Assembly: GCA_965214585.1 (NCBI GenBank)
Contig: OZ243957.1
Location: forward strand, 3,348,001-3,412,000
Length of the DNA stretch: 64,000 nucleotides
Direction of reading: 5' to 3'
Source: JAHCHG01 sp965214585
GTDB taxonomy: Bacteria; Acidobacteriota; Blastocatellia; Pyrinomonadales; Pyrinomonadaceae
The stretch's first letter is position 1, and every line of letters begins with the position of its first letter. The notes beneath the pieces were generated by a model. That model saw nothing but the letters and a program-made list of their open reading frames with translations. It was not told the DNA's origin and did not search any database. Shown one piece after another: positions 49,761-57,257 of the stretch. A program made the position numbers and the translations under genes.

Positions 49761-50528
49761 ATGGAAGCGATAGCAAGATTACGAAATTTGAAAGGTTCTC
49801 CGCAGAAAGCGCGGCTCGTTATTGATCTGATTCGCGGGCGCGACGTGGCGCAGGCTTTGGCGATTCTGCAATTTACGAATAAGCGTGCGACAAAGCCGAT
49901 TGCAAAGGTTTTGCGCTCGGCAATCGCCAACGCGACTTATAAAGCGGAACAAAATAATGTGGCGATTGACCCGGATGATTTGTGGATAAAATCCTGTTTT
50001 GTGGATATGGGAATGCACAAAAACCGCCGTCGTCTGCGTCCCGCGCCGCAAGGAAGAGCGTATCAGGAACAGCGTCATTACTGCCATATCACGATTACCG
50101 TCAGCACCGAGGGCAAGCCGGAAGAAAAAGAATACGCGCCGAAAGTTAAGGCGGAAAATGTTGACGTTGGCGAAACGAACGAAAAGAAATCGGCAAAAGT
50201 TGAAAAATCCGACAACGAAAAAGTTAAGGAAAATAACACAGCCGAAAAGGTTGAAGAAACTCCGAAAGCGGACATTAGCGCGGAAACCGAAGTTATTGAA
50301 ACGGCTGGAAATAAACCTCTGACCGACGAAGAGAAAGAAACTATTAAGGAAAATACCGTCGCGTCCGAATTGGTTTTTGAAAAACTGGAAGGCGAAAATC
50401 TCGAATCGGAAGGAGAACCGCCGTTTGACGACAAGCCTCTGGCGGCGCAAACCGGCGAAGAAAAGACCGGAACGAAAATGGAAGAAGACGCGAAGATTGA
50501 TAAAGTCGAGGAGTTAGAAAGACAGTAA
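49761..50528 (+). CDS. rplV: 50S ribosomal protein L22 with long acidic C-terminal extension
   Basis: Residues 1 to about 115 are L22: MEAIARLRNLKGSPQKARLV, then DLIRGRDVAQALAILQFTN and the tunnel hairpin (SCFVDMGMHKNRRRLRPAPQ, then GRAYQEQRHYCHITI). L22 lines the exit tunnel and its loop is a macrolide-resistance site. Residues about 116-255 are an extra, acidic, Glu/Lys/Thr-rich low-complexity tail (VEKSDNEKVKENNTAEKVEE and so on). Normal L22 is about 110-120 residues, so the protein is more than doubled. Start chosen at 49761 by family fit; an ATG at 49749 lies in the repeat. Confidence 0.93.
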   Translation: MEAIARLRNLKGSPQKARLVIDLIRGRDVAQALAILQFTNKRATKPIAKVLRSAIANATYKAEQNNVAIDPDDLWIKSCFVDMGMHKNRRRLRPAPQGRAYQEQRHYCHITITVSTEGKPEEKEYAPKVKAENVDVGETNEKKSAKVEKSDNEKVKENNTAEKVEETPKADISAETEVIETAGNKPLTDEEKETIKENTVASELVFEKLEGENLESEGEPPFDDKPLAAQTGEEKTGTKMEEDAKIDKVEELERQ

Positions 50529-50567
50529 TTCGATTCGGATGTCGGATTTGGGATTTGGGATTGAAGT
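50528..50567. repeat. GGATTTGGGATTTGGG-type repeat arm, rplV-rpsC gap
   Basis: GATGTCGGATTTGGGATTTG units directly after the rplV stop; no opposing arm within the gap. Confidence 0.6.
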
Positions 50568-50587
50568 AGGAAAATCAACAAACTATT

Positions 50588-51340
50588 ATGGGACAGAAAG
50601 TTCACCCTTACGGGTTTAGAGTCGGGTATAACAAAGATTGGCATTCGCATTGGTATGCGAAAGGGCAGCGTCAGTTTGCCGAATATCTGGCGGAAGATTT
50701 GAAATTAAAGCGCAATTTGAAAAACCGATTTATGGGCGCGGGCGTTTCTCATATTGATATTGAACGCGCGGCGAATCGTCTGAAGATTATTATATACACT
50801 TCAAGACCGGGCATTATCATCGGACGCAAAGGTTCGGAAATTGATAAGTTAAAAGAAGATTTGTCGAGAAAAACCGGGCGCGACGTGATCGTTTCGATTC
50901 AGGAAATTCGACATCCCGAACTTAACGGACAATTGCAGGCGGAAAAGATCGCGCAGCAGCTTGAAAAGCGTTTTGCTTTTCGCCGGGCGATGAAAAAAAC
51001 GATGGAAGAATCCCGCCGATTCGGTGCTGAAGGCATCAAGGTTATGTGCGCCGGACGATTGAACGGCGCGGAAATCGCCAGAACCGAATGGTCTTTGGAC
51101 GGACAATTGCCGCTTCATACTTTGAGAGCCGACATTGATTTCGGTTTTGCCGAAGCGAATACGACGTTCGGAAAAATCGGTGTCAAGGTTTGGATCTATC
51201 GCGGAGATATTCTCGACCCGGACGCAAATATGGCTCGCGGAACGACAACCGATCCGATAAACGAAGTAAAAGTTGACAGAAATGCACGCCGCGGCGGAGG
51301 TCGTCCGCGCCGTCGTTTTGACAAAAATGATAGAAGGTAA
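50588..51340 (+). CDS. rpsC: 30S ribosomal protein S3
   Basis: A 250-residue S3 at the mRNA entry site. GQKVHPYGFRVGYNKDWHSH, the KH domain (TSRPGIIIGRKGSEIDKLKE) and the C-terminal half (GAEGIKVMCAGRLNGAEIAR, then GVKVWIYRGDIL) match the family. A basic tail, RNARRGGGRPRRRFDKNDRR, closes it. The GRKG motif of the KH domain is intact. Standard length. Confidence 0.98.
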   Translation: MGQKVHPYGFRVGYNKDWHSHWYAKGQRQFAEYLAEDLKLKRNLKNRFMGAGVSHIDIERAANRLKIIIYTSRPGIIIGRKGSEIDKLKEDLSRKTGRDVIVSIQEIRHPELNGQLQAEKIAQQLEKRFAFRRAMKKTMEESRRFGAEGIKVMCAGRLNGAEIARTEWSLDGQLPLHTLRADIDFGFAEANTTFGKIGVKVWIYRGDILDPDANMARGTTTDPINEVKVDRNARRGGGRPRRRFDKNDRR

Positions 51341-51341
51341 G

Positions 51342-51375
51342 GAAAGGTAAAAGGGTAAAGGTAAAAGGTAAAAAA
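51342..51375. repeat. GGTAAAA-type repeat, rpsC-rplP gap
   Basis: AAAGGTAAAAGGGTAAAGGT units right after rpsC; same family as 37870-38078. A weaker CGCAAATTGAAAATCGCAAA stretch follows at 51418-51437. Confidence 0.6.
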
Positions 51376-51451
51376 TATTCGATCAATTTGTCGGAGTTTG
51401 TGAAAAATAAACGCAATCGCAAATTGAAAATCGCAAATGAGGTAACTCGCT

Positions 51452-51880
51452 ATGTTAATGCCGAAAAAGGTTAAGCACCGGAAGCAGATGAAAGGTCGTA
51501 TGAGAGGAAAGGCAACTCGCGGCGACAAATTGAACTTCGGTGATTTCGGACTCAAAACTCTGGAAGCAGGCTGGATCACGGATCGCCAAATAGAAGCGGC
51601 GCGGATCGCTATGACGCGCCACGTTAAACGCGGCGGGAAAATCTGGATTCGTATGTTTCCCGACAAGCCAATTACAAAGAAACCGGCTGAAACGCGTATG
51701 GGTAAAGGAAAAGGTGCGCCGGATCACTGGGTCGCGGTCATCAGACCGGGAAGAATTTTATACGAAATTCAAGGCGTTGAAGAAGGTTTGGCGCGTGAGG
51801 CGATGCGTCTTGCGGCGCAGAAACTGCCGGTTAAAACGAAATTTGTAACCCGTGCCGATCTGGAAGGAGGCGTGGTTTAA
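51452..51880 (+). CDS. rplP: 50S ribosomal protein L16
   Basis: A 142-residue L16, which helps position tRNA in the A and P sites. The family start MLMPKKVKHRKQMKGRMRGK supports the ATG at 51452. GDFGLKTLEAGWITDRQIEA, GGKIWIRMFPDKPITKKPAE, RMGKGKGAPDHWVAV and RPGRILYEIQGV follow. Arg81 is hydroxylated in some bacteria; the region is conserved here. Its end carries AGGAGG, which helps translate rpmC. Confidence 0.98.
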   Translation: MLMPKKVKHRKQMKGRMRGKATRGDKLNFGDFGLKTLEAGWITDRQIEAARIAMTRHVKRGGKIWIRMFPDKPITKKPAETRMGKGKGAPDHWVAVIRPGRILYEIQGVEEGLAREAMRLAAQKLPVKTKFVTRADLEGGVV

Positions 51881-51884
51881 GTTT

Positions 51885-52115
51885 ATGAAAAGAAAGGAAG
51901 TATTGGAACAACTGCGCGATATGGACGCGGACGAATTGGAAGTTCAAGCGGAAAGTTTGAAAGAATCCCTGTTTCGTCTGAAATTTAAAAAAGCGATGGG
52001 CGTTGGCGAAACAATCAATGATATTCGGCGCGAGAGAAAAACTTTGGCGCAAGTTTACACGGTGATGCGTGAGCGCGAAATGGAATCAAAAAAGGCTGAA
52101 ACCGGACAGGTTTAA
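51885..52115 (+). CDS. rpmC: 50S ribosomal protein L29
   Basis: A 76-residue L29 near the tunnel exit: KRKEVLEQLRDMDADELEVQ, then AESLKESLFRLKFKKAMGVG and INDIRRERKTLAQVYTVMRE. Start at 51885 by alignment; the frame is open upstream into rplP, but those residues are not L29-like. Spacing to the AAGGAGG at 51864-51870 is about 14 bases, longer than ideal. It ends in a short acidic tail (ESKKAETGQV). Confidence 0.95.
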   Translation: MKRKEVLEQLRDMDADELEVQAESLKESLFRLKFKKAMGVGETINDIRRERKTLAQVYTVMREREMESKKAETGQV

Positions 52116-52126
52116 ATTAAAAGAAA

Positions 52127-52729
52127 ATGGCAGAAAAGAAAGACAAAACAGTAGAAGAAACATCAGCCGATACAGCCGATGTAAACGAAACGGCGGCGAA
52201 CACGGAAGAAACACCTGTCGAAGAAAAAACGGCGAAACCCAAGAAAGCGGTGAAAGCAAAAACGGAGAAAAAAACGGCTGCTGAAACCGATTCGGAAACA
52301 ACCGAAACCGATGCCGATTCATCTGTAATTGGAGATGTTATTGACGCGGTTACTGAAACGGTTACGGATGTCGTAGTTGATGCGGCAACCGCCGTTGTCG
52401 AAGGTGCAGACACTCTGATTGATGCAGTTGTCGGAGAAGATTTCGTGAACGAGGATGAAACCGGAAACGACAATGAATCGCGCTCAAAAAGAAAAGAAAA
52501 AATCGGCATTGTCGCATCAGACAAAATGACTAATACGGTAACGGTTCGCGTTGATCGGCAGGTCAAGCATCAGATGTATCGCAAATATATCAAACGCCGC
52601 AAAAAATTTATGGCGCACGACGAAAAAGGCGCACAGATCGGTGACCGTGTGAGAATCGTCGAAACCAGACCGCTTTCGGCGCGAAAACGCTGGCGCGTGG
52701 TCGAAATTATTCAGAAAGCTGAGAAGTAA
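52127..52729 (+). CDS. rpsQ: 30S ribosomal protein S17 with a 117-residue acidic N-terminal extension
   Basis: The S17 core occupies about residues 118-200 (KRKEKIGIVASDKMTNTVTV, then RVDRQVKHQMYRKYIKRRKK and the end RPLSARKRWRVVEIIQKAEK). Before it lies an unbroken stretch of Ala/Glu/Thr/Asp-rich sequence (VEETSADTADVNETAANTEE and DVVVDAATAVVEGADTLIDA). Normal S17 has 80-90 residues. The ATG at 52127 lies 11 bases after rpmC. A GTG at 52445, with GGAG 8 bases before it, could be an internal start giving a short S17, but no stop in 106 upstream codons argues that the extension is coding. Both forms may be made. Confidence 0.88.
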   Translation: MAEKKDKTVEETSADTADVNETAANTEETPVEEKTAKPKKAVKAKTEKKTAAETDSETTETDADSSVIGDVIDAVTETVTDVVVDAATAVVEGADTLIDAVVGEDFVNEDETGNDNESRSKRKEKIGIVASDKMTNTVTVRVDRQVKHQMYRKYIKRRKKFMAHDEKGAQIGDRVRIVETRPLSARKRWRVVEIIQKAEK

Positions 52730-52797
52730 GTCCAAAGTCAGTTGTCCAAAGTCAACTCGAAACCGACTTTGGACTTTGGACAACGGACGCTGGACTC
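52730..52797. repeat. GTCCAAAGTC-type inverted repeat, rpsQ-rplN gap
   Basis: Left arm 52730-52753 (GTCCAAAGTCAGTTGTCCAA and on), right arm 52765-52797 (GACTTTGGACTTTGGACAAC and on), 11-base loop; a tight hairpin immediately after rpsQ. Confidence 0.75.
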
Positions 52798-52823
52798 GAA
52801 CGAAGTGAGATTGGAGTGAGATT

Positions 52824-53192
52824 ATGATTCAGATGCAAACCTCTCTTAATGTTGCCGATAATTCGGGAGCGAAAAGAGTAGAAATGATTGCGCCGATTGG
52901 CGGTTCGACGAGTAAAATTGCTCGTCTCGGCGATAAAATAAAAGTTACCGTCAAGGAAGCGCAGCCGAACGGCACGGCGAAGAAAGGTAATGTTTATAAT
53001 GCCGTAATCGTCAGAACGCGCAAGGAAATTCGCCGTAAGGACGGAACATATATTCGTTTTGACGAAAACGCAGCGGTATTGATTAAAGAAGACAATACGC
53101 CGATTGGAACGCGTGTTTTCGGTCCCGTCGCACGCGAATTGCGCGAAAGAAATTTTATGAAGATCGTATCGCTCGCGCCGGAGGTTATTTAA
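52824..53192 (+). CDS. rplN: 50S ribosomal protein L14
   Basis: A 122-residue L14 at the subunit interface. IQMQTSLNVADNSGAKRVEM at the start, NVYNAVIVRTRKEIRRKDGT, IRFDENAAVLIKEDNTPIGT and RVFGPVARELRERNFMKIVS are diagnostic. Standard length. It opens the classical spc part of the superoperon, with rplX one base after its stop. Confidence 0.98.
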   Translation: MIQMQTSLNVADNSGAKRVEMIAPIGGSTSKIARLGDKIKVTVKEAQPNGTAKKGNVYNAVIVRTRKEIRRKDGTYIRFDENAAVLIKEDNTPIGTRVFGPVARELRERNFMKIVSLAPEVI

Positions 53193-53193
53193 G

Positions 53194-53637
53194 ATGAAAG
53201 CAAAGAAAAAAGGAACAATCAGAGCGAAGATCAAGCGCGGCGACCAAGTTGTTGTTGTTTCGGGCAGAGAATACAACCGTTTTGACAGCAATGGAAAACG
53301 TAAACCTCTGCGCGGAAAGGTTTTGCAGGTTGACGTGCAGAACGGAAAAGTTAAGGTTGAAAATGCGATGATTATGAAAAAACATCGCAAAGCCGTTCCG
53401 CAGATGAATATTCAAGGCGGCATTGTTGAAGAAGAAGCGTGGATGGATATTTCAAATGTCGCGCACATTGACCCGGAAACGGGAAACCCGACGCGCATCA
53501 AATATGAAATGCGCGACGGCGAAAAAGTCCGCGTGGCAAAAAGCGGAAAAATTATTCCCGAACCGGACAGATCGAGAAGAGCCGCGAAGGAAAATGAAAC
53601 GGAAAACGCGGAAACCGTAGAAGATACAGTAGAATAA
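53194..53637 (+). CDS. rplX: 50S ribosomal protein L24 with acidic tail
   Basis: A 147-residue L24, an assembly initiator of the 50S subunit. The KOW motif is in IKRGDQVVVVSGREYNRFDS and KRKPLRGKVLQVDVQNGKVK; NIQGGIVEEEAWMDISNVAH follows. Usual L24 is about 100-110 residues, so the last 30 (DRSRRAAKENETENAETVED and on) are an extra acidic tail like those on L22, L15 and S17. It starts 1 base after the rplN stop, translationally coupled. Confidence 0.95.
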   Translation: MKAKKKGTIRAKIKRGDQVVVVSGREYNRFDSNGKRKPLRGKVLQVDVQNGKVKVENAMIMKKHRKAVPQMNIQGGIVEEEAWMDISNVAHIDPETGNPTRIKYEMRDGEKVRVAKSGKIIPEPDRSRRAAKENETENAETVEDTVE

Positions 53638-53706
53638 GAGAGTTTGAAATTCGGTAACTCGTGTAAAAGCGGGAGTCCCGAAAATAGAAGGAGAAACTCG
53701 AAAAAA

Positions 53707-54246
53707 ATGGCAAGATTAAAAGAAAAATACAGACAAGAGATCGCTCCGGCACTCGCCAAAGATTTTGATATTAAAAACAAAATGGCGATTCCGAAACTTG
53801 AAAAAATCATTATCAATATGGGAGTCGGCGAAGCGATCAGCAATTCCAAAGTTTTGGACAAAGCGGTTGACGAACTTCAGACGATTGCCGGACAAAAGCC
53901 GGTTGTTACGAAGGCGAAGAAATCAATCGCGGCTTTCAAACTGCGCGAAGGAATGAGCATCGGCACGATGGTTACTTTGCGCGGCGACAGAATGTATGAG
54001 TTTTTAGACCGTCTGATTTCGGTTGCTCTGCCGCGCGTGCGCGATTTTCGCGGAATTTCGCCTAAGTCTTTTGACGGGCGCGGAAATTACACGCTCGGAA
54101 TTAAGGAGCAGTTGATTTTTCCCGAAATTGATTTTAACAAAGTTGACCAAACGCGCGGAATGAACATTTCGATTGTAACAACCGCACCGGACGACGAACA
54201 GGCGCGTGCGCTTTTGAAATCGCTCGGAATGCCTTTCAGACAATAA
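53707..54246 (+). CDS. rplE: 50S ribosomal protein L5
   Basis: A 179-residue L5 that binds 5S rRNA in the central protuberance: RLKEKYRQEIAPALAKDFDI, then PKLEKIIINMGVGEAISNSK and TVNLRGDRMYEF-type sequence (MVTLRGDRMYEFLDRLISVA), and GRGNYTLGIKEQLIFPEIDF. The frame is open from 53644, but residues before MARLKEKYR do not align, and AAGGAG lies about 14 bases upstream of 53707. Standard length from this start. Confidence 0.97.
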   Translation: MARLKEKYRQEIAPALAKDFDIKNKMAIPKLEKIIINMGVGEAISNSKVLDKAVDELQTIAGQKPVVTKAKKSIAAFKLREGMSIGTMVTLRGDRMYEFLDRLISVALPRVRDFRGISPKSFDGRGNYTLGIKEQLIFPEIDFNKVDQTRGMNISIVTTAPDDEQARALLKSLGMPFRQ

Positions 54247-54266
54247 GTTTATAAAAGAGAAATATT

Positions 54267-54572
54267 ATGGCAAAGATAAGTTTAGTAGTGAAAAATGAGA
54301 AGCGTAAGAAAATGGTGGAAAGATACGCCAAAAAGCGCAAAGCATTAAAGAAAATTATCAATAATCCCGAATCAACACCGGAACAAGTTGACGAAGCGGT
54401 AATCAAATTGCAAAAAATGCCGCGCGATGCAAGTCCGGTGCGCGTTCGCAACCGCTGTTCGCAGACGGGTCGCCCGCGCGGTTACAACCGCAAATTCGGA
54501 ACTTCCCGCATCGCTTTAAGAGAATTGGCTCTCGAAGGGCAGATTCCGGGCGTTGTGAAATCAAGTTGGTAA
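54267..54572 (+). CDS. rpsN: 30S ribosomal protein S14, zinc-independent type
   Basis: A 101-residue S14 of the long form. AKISLVVKNEKRKKMVERYA, MPRDASPVRVRNRCSQTGRP and RGYNRKFGTSRIALRELALE are typical. Only one cysteine is present, so this is the C-minus form that does not bind zinc, unlike S4 and L36 in the same operon, which keep their cysteines. It starts 20 bases after rplE. Confidence 0.97.
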   Translation: MAKISLVVKNEKRKKMVERYAKKRKALKKIINNPESTPEQVDEAVIKLQKMPRDASPVRVRNRCSQTGRPRGYNRKFGTSRIALRELALEGQIPGVVKSSW

Positions 54573-54574
54573 TT

Positions 54575-54665
54575 CGATTTGGGATTTGGGATGTCGGATT
54601 TGGGATTTGTGTTAGAATTAACAAACTTCTTGAAATCCGACATCCGAAATCCCAAATCCCAAATC
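54575..54665. repeat. GATTTGGGATTTGGG-type inverted repeat, rpsN-rpsH gap
   Basis: Left arm 54575-54609 (CGATTTGGGATTTGGGATGT and on) pairs nearly perfectly with right arm 54632-54665 (AAATCCGACATCCGAAATCC and on), ending 18 bases before rpsH. Confidence 0.75.
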
Positions 54666-54682
54666 ATTTTACGGAGTAAAAT

Positions 54683-55075
54683 ATGACAGACCCAGTTGCA
54701 GATATGCTGACGCGGATTCGCAATGCGATAGCGGCGAAGCAGACGCGCGTTGATATTCCCGGTTCAAAGTTGAAGATGGAAGTGGCGCGGATTTTGAAAG
54801 AAGAAGGTTACATAAATAATTTTGTGACCAAAGGCGAAGGCATCAAATATATGATTCGCGTATTTTTGCGCTACGATGCGAAAGGAACTTCTTCGATCAC
54901 GCATTTATCGAGAGTTTCCCGTCCGGGCAGAAGAGTTTACGTCGGCGCAAAGGATATTCCCAGAGTTCTCGGCGGTTACGGAATCAATATTGTTTCCACT
55001 TCCAAAGGTTTGATGAGTGGAAAAAACGCTTACCGGGATAACATCGGCGGCGAAATTCTGGCAGATATATATTAA
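54683..55075 (+). CDS. rpsH: 30S ribosomal protein S8
   Basis: A 130-residue S8 that organises the 16S central domain; in enteric bacteria it represses the spc operon. TDPVADMLTRIRNAIAAKQT at the start, GSKLKMEVARILKEEGYINN, HLSRVSRPGRRVYVGAKDIP and the C-terminal VLGGYGINIVSTSKGLMSG block are conserved. Standard length. It follows the inverted repeat after rpsN. Confidence 0.98.
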   Translation: MTDPVADMLTRIRNAIAAKQTRVDIPGSKLKMEVARILKEEGYINNFVTKGEGIKYMIRVFLRYDAKGTSSITHLSRVSRPGRRVYVGAKDIPRVLGGYGINIVSTSKGLMSGKNAYRDNIGGEILADIY

Positions 55076-55089
55076 AGAAAGAGGTAATT

Positions 55090-55650
55090 ATGTCGCGTGT
55101 AGGAAAACAACCGATTACGATACCTTCGGGCGTAACCGTTACGATTAACAAAGACGAACTCGAAGTCAAAGGTCCGAAAGGAAACTTGAAAACGATTGTG
55201 CCGGAAGGCATCGAGTTCAAGATGGAAGACGGCACATTAATTGCCGAGCGAAAAGGCGATCAGTATTCGGCTTTGCACGGCTTGGCTCGCGCTTTGGCGA
55301 ATAATGCCGTCGTCGGCGTAACCGAAGGTTTTACGCAGAATATGGATGTCGTCGGCGTTGGTTATAAAGCCGACGTGCAGGGCAAGAAACTCGTTTTCGC
55401 GCTCGGTTATTCGCATCCGGTAGAATATAATTTGCCGGACGGAATCGAGGCAAAAGCCGAACGCGATCCTAAGAAAACTTCGATCACGCAGTATCAGACA
55501 ACTCTGACTTTAAGCGGCATCAACAAAGAAAAACTCGGTCAGGTCGCGGCGGAACTGCACAGATTGCGGAAGCCCGACGCTTATATGGGCAAGGGAATCC
55601 GCTATTCCGACAGAATATATCGCTTGAAAGCAGGTAAAGCGGCGAAATAA
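55090..55650 (+). CDS. rplF: 50S ribosomal protein L6
   Basis: A 186-residue L6 near the factor-binding site. SRVGKQPITIPSGVTVTINK, LKTIVPEGIEFKMEDG, and in the second domain VVGVGYKADVQGKKLVFALG, GYSHPVEYNLPDGIEA, with RKPDAYMGKGIRYSDRIY near the end. Both tandem L6 folds are intact. AAAGAGG lies 7 bases upstream of the ATG. Standard length. Confidence 0.98.
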   Translation: MSRVGKQPITIPSGVTVTINKDELEVKGPKGNLKTIVPEGIEFKMEDGTLIAERKGDQYSALHGLARALANNAVVGVTEGFTQNMDVVGVGYKADVQGKKLVFALGYSHPVEYNLPDGIEAKAERDPKKTSITQYQTTLTLSGINKEKLGQVAAELHRLRKPDAYMGKGIRYSDRIYRLKAGKAAK

Positions 55651-55818
55651 GAGTAAAGGTAAAAGGGTAAAAAGGTAAAAGGTATAAAGGCATTAGCACT
55701 TAACCGTTTAATTTTTGCCCGTATTTCAAAATTATTATGATTTTTGATTTCTAAATTAGATTAGAATTTGTAATTTACAAATAAATCCAAAATCCGAAAT
55801 CCGAAATCCGAAATCTAA
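55651..55818. repeat. GGTAAAA-type and AAATCCGAAATC-type repeat arms, rplF-rplR gap
   Basis: GAGTAAAGGTAAAAGGGTAA units follow rplF (55651-55691); AAATCCGAAATCCGAAATCC units precede rplR (55783-55818). Different families, no opposing arms. Confidence 0.65.
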
Positions 55819-55820
55819 TT

Positions 55821-56234
55821 ATGGCTAACAAGAAAGCAGATGTCAGACGCGGAGTTCATACGCGCATTCGGAAGAAAATCAGCGGCACGCCGGAGCGTCC
55901 GCGCTTGGCGGTTTTTCGCAGCACGAATCATATTTACGCGCAGATCATTGATGACCGGAGTGCCAGAACTTTGGCGGCGGCTTCGACGACTGAAAGCGGC
56001 TTGAAAGACGGCAAAGGCGGAAACGTCGAAGCGGCGAAAAAGGTCGGCAAGGCGATTGCCGAACGCGCGATTGAAGCGGGAATTTCGCAGGTCGTTTTTG
56101 ACCGCGGCGGATATTTGTATCACGGGCGCGTCAAAGCTCTGATTGATGCCAGCCGCGAAGCCGGTCTGAATCAAAATGAAGCGGAAAATCAAAAGGAAAA
56201 GAAAGTAAAAGAAGAGAAAAATAATGAAGAATAA
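55821..56234 (+). CDS. rplR: 50S ribosomal protein L18
   Basis: A 137-residue L18 that binds 5S rRNA with L5. GVHTRIRKKISGTPERPRLA, VFRSTNHIYAQIIDD and AAKKVGKAIAERAIEAGISQ, then VVFDRGGYLYHGRVKALIDA are diagnostic. Beyond the usual end the protein has 17 extra charged residues (ENQKEKKVKEEKNNEE). Its 3' end overlaps rpsE by 11 bases, so translation of the two is coupled. Confidence 0.97.
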   Translation: MANKKADVRRGVHTRIRKKISGTPERPRLAVFRSTNHIYAQIIDDRSARTLAAASTTESGLKDGKGGNVEAAKKVGKAIAERAIEAGISQVVFDRGGYLYHGRVKALIDASREAGLNQNEAENQKEKKVKEEKNNEE

Positions 56235-56727
56235 AAGTATTTCTCCACATAATCTTAATCTGAACGATCAATTGATTTCGATCAATCGCGTGACGAAAGT
56301 TGTTAAAGGCGGTAAAAATATGTCGTTTGCCGCGCTTGTCGTGGTCGGCGACGGCGCAGGTCACGTCGGATTCGGCACGGGAAAAGCAAAGGAAGTTCCG
56401 AACGCGATCAAAAAAGCCGTCGAAGCGGCGAAGAAAAATTTGATTCGCGTTCCTCTGATGGATGGAACTCTGCCGCATCAGATGATCGGCGAACACGGCG
56501 CGGGACGGGTTTTGATCAAACCGGCGGCGGAAGGAACGGGCGTAATTGCCGGCGGCGCGGTGCGTCCGATTATGCAGATGCTCGGCGTTCACGACGTGAG
56601 AACGAAAATTTTGGGTTCGACCAATAATCACAATGTTATCCGCGCTACATTTGACGGCTTGATGCGGATGAAAGACCCGATGGAAGTTGCGCGTTTGCGC
56701 GGCAAGCAGGTCGAAGAATTAATGTAA
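56224..56727 (+). CDS. rpsE: 30S ribosomal protein S5
   Basis: A 167-residue S5 at the mRNA entry and decoding fidelity region. LNLNDQLISINRVTKVVKGG, AGHVGFGTGKAKEVPNAIKK, LPHQMIGEHGAGRVLIKPAA and LGSTNNHNVIRATFDGLMRM are conserved. Start at 56224 overlaps rplR by 11 bases. Standard length, without the acidic tails seen on neighbours. Confidence 0.98.
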   Translation: MKNKSISPHNLNLNDQLISINRVTKVVKGGKNMSFAALVVVGDGAGHVGFGTGKAKEVPNAIKKAVEAAKKNLIRVPLMDGTLPHQMIGEHGAGRVLIKPAAEGTGVIAGGAVRPIMQMLGVHDVRTKILGSTNNHNVIRATFDGLMRMKDPMEVARLRGKQVEELM

Positions 56728-56735
56728 ATTTGTAT

Positions 56736-56910
56736 TTGATTTGGTTTTTGGGCTTTGGCTTTTGGTTTTTGGGGGTTTTTTTTGAATTGATAAACTTTAA
56801 TGCTTTTATTTAAGTATTTAAATTCTCATATCAAAATTAGAAAACAAAAATCAAATTAGTAAATCAAACAAAGACCGAAAACCAAAGACCAAAAGCCAAA
56901 ATCCAAATCA
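56736..56910. repeat. CTTTTGGTTTTTGG-type inverted repeat, rpsE-rpmD gap
   Basis: Left arm 56736-56776 (GATTTGGTTTTTGGGCTTTG and on) and right arm 56869-56910 (AAAGACCGAAAACCAAAGAC and on), about 90 bases apart with AT-rich sequence between. Same family as 42601 and 46440. Confidence 0.7.
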
Positions 56911-56938
56911 ATTACAGAAATTTTGAAAAATTAAAGCA

Positions 56939-57145
56939 ATGGCACAGAAAGAAGAGAACAAATCAGACGGCGGAACGATCAAGATACAGTATTATAAAAG
57001 TATGATCGGTTATTCCAAAAAGCAGAAAACGATGGTTAAAAGTTTGGGTTTTACCAAACTGAATCAAACCATCGAACGCCCGGATAACGAAGCGATGCGC
57101 GGAGTGGTCGGAAAAATTCCGCATATACTCAGAATCGTCGAATAA
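56939..57145 (+). CDS. rpmD: 50S ribosomal protein L30
   Basis: A 68-residue L30: IKIQYYKSMIGYSKKQKTMV, then KSLGFTKLNQTIERPDNEAM and GVVGKIPHILRIVE. The usual core is about 60 residues; here it is preceded by a short charged leader (AQKEENKSDGG). L30 sits near the 5S rRNA. It lies between two repeat-filled gaps. Confidence 0.96.
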   Translation: MAQKEENKSDGGTIKIQYYKSMIGYSKKQKTMVKSLGFTKLNQTIERPDNEAMRGVVGKIPHILRIVE

Positions 57146-57153
57146 ATTTATAA

Positions 57154-57241
57154 TTCGTGAATCGTGAAAACGTGAATAGACACGCACATTTGATGCGGAT
57201 AAAATCTATTCACGATTTACCGTTTACGATTTACTATTTAC
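57154..57241. repeat. CGTGAATCGTGAAAACG-type inverted repeat, rpmD-rplO gap
   Basis: Left arm 57154-57179 (TTCGTGAATCGTGAAAACGT and on), right arm 57206-57241 (CTATTCACGATTTACCGTTT and on). The right arm ends 16 bases before rplO. Confidence 0.7.
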
Positions 57242-57257
57242 AAAAAGGATAAGAAAA

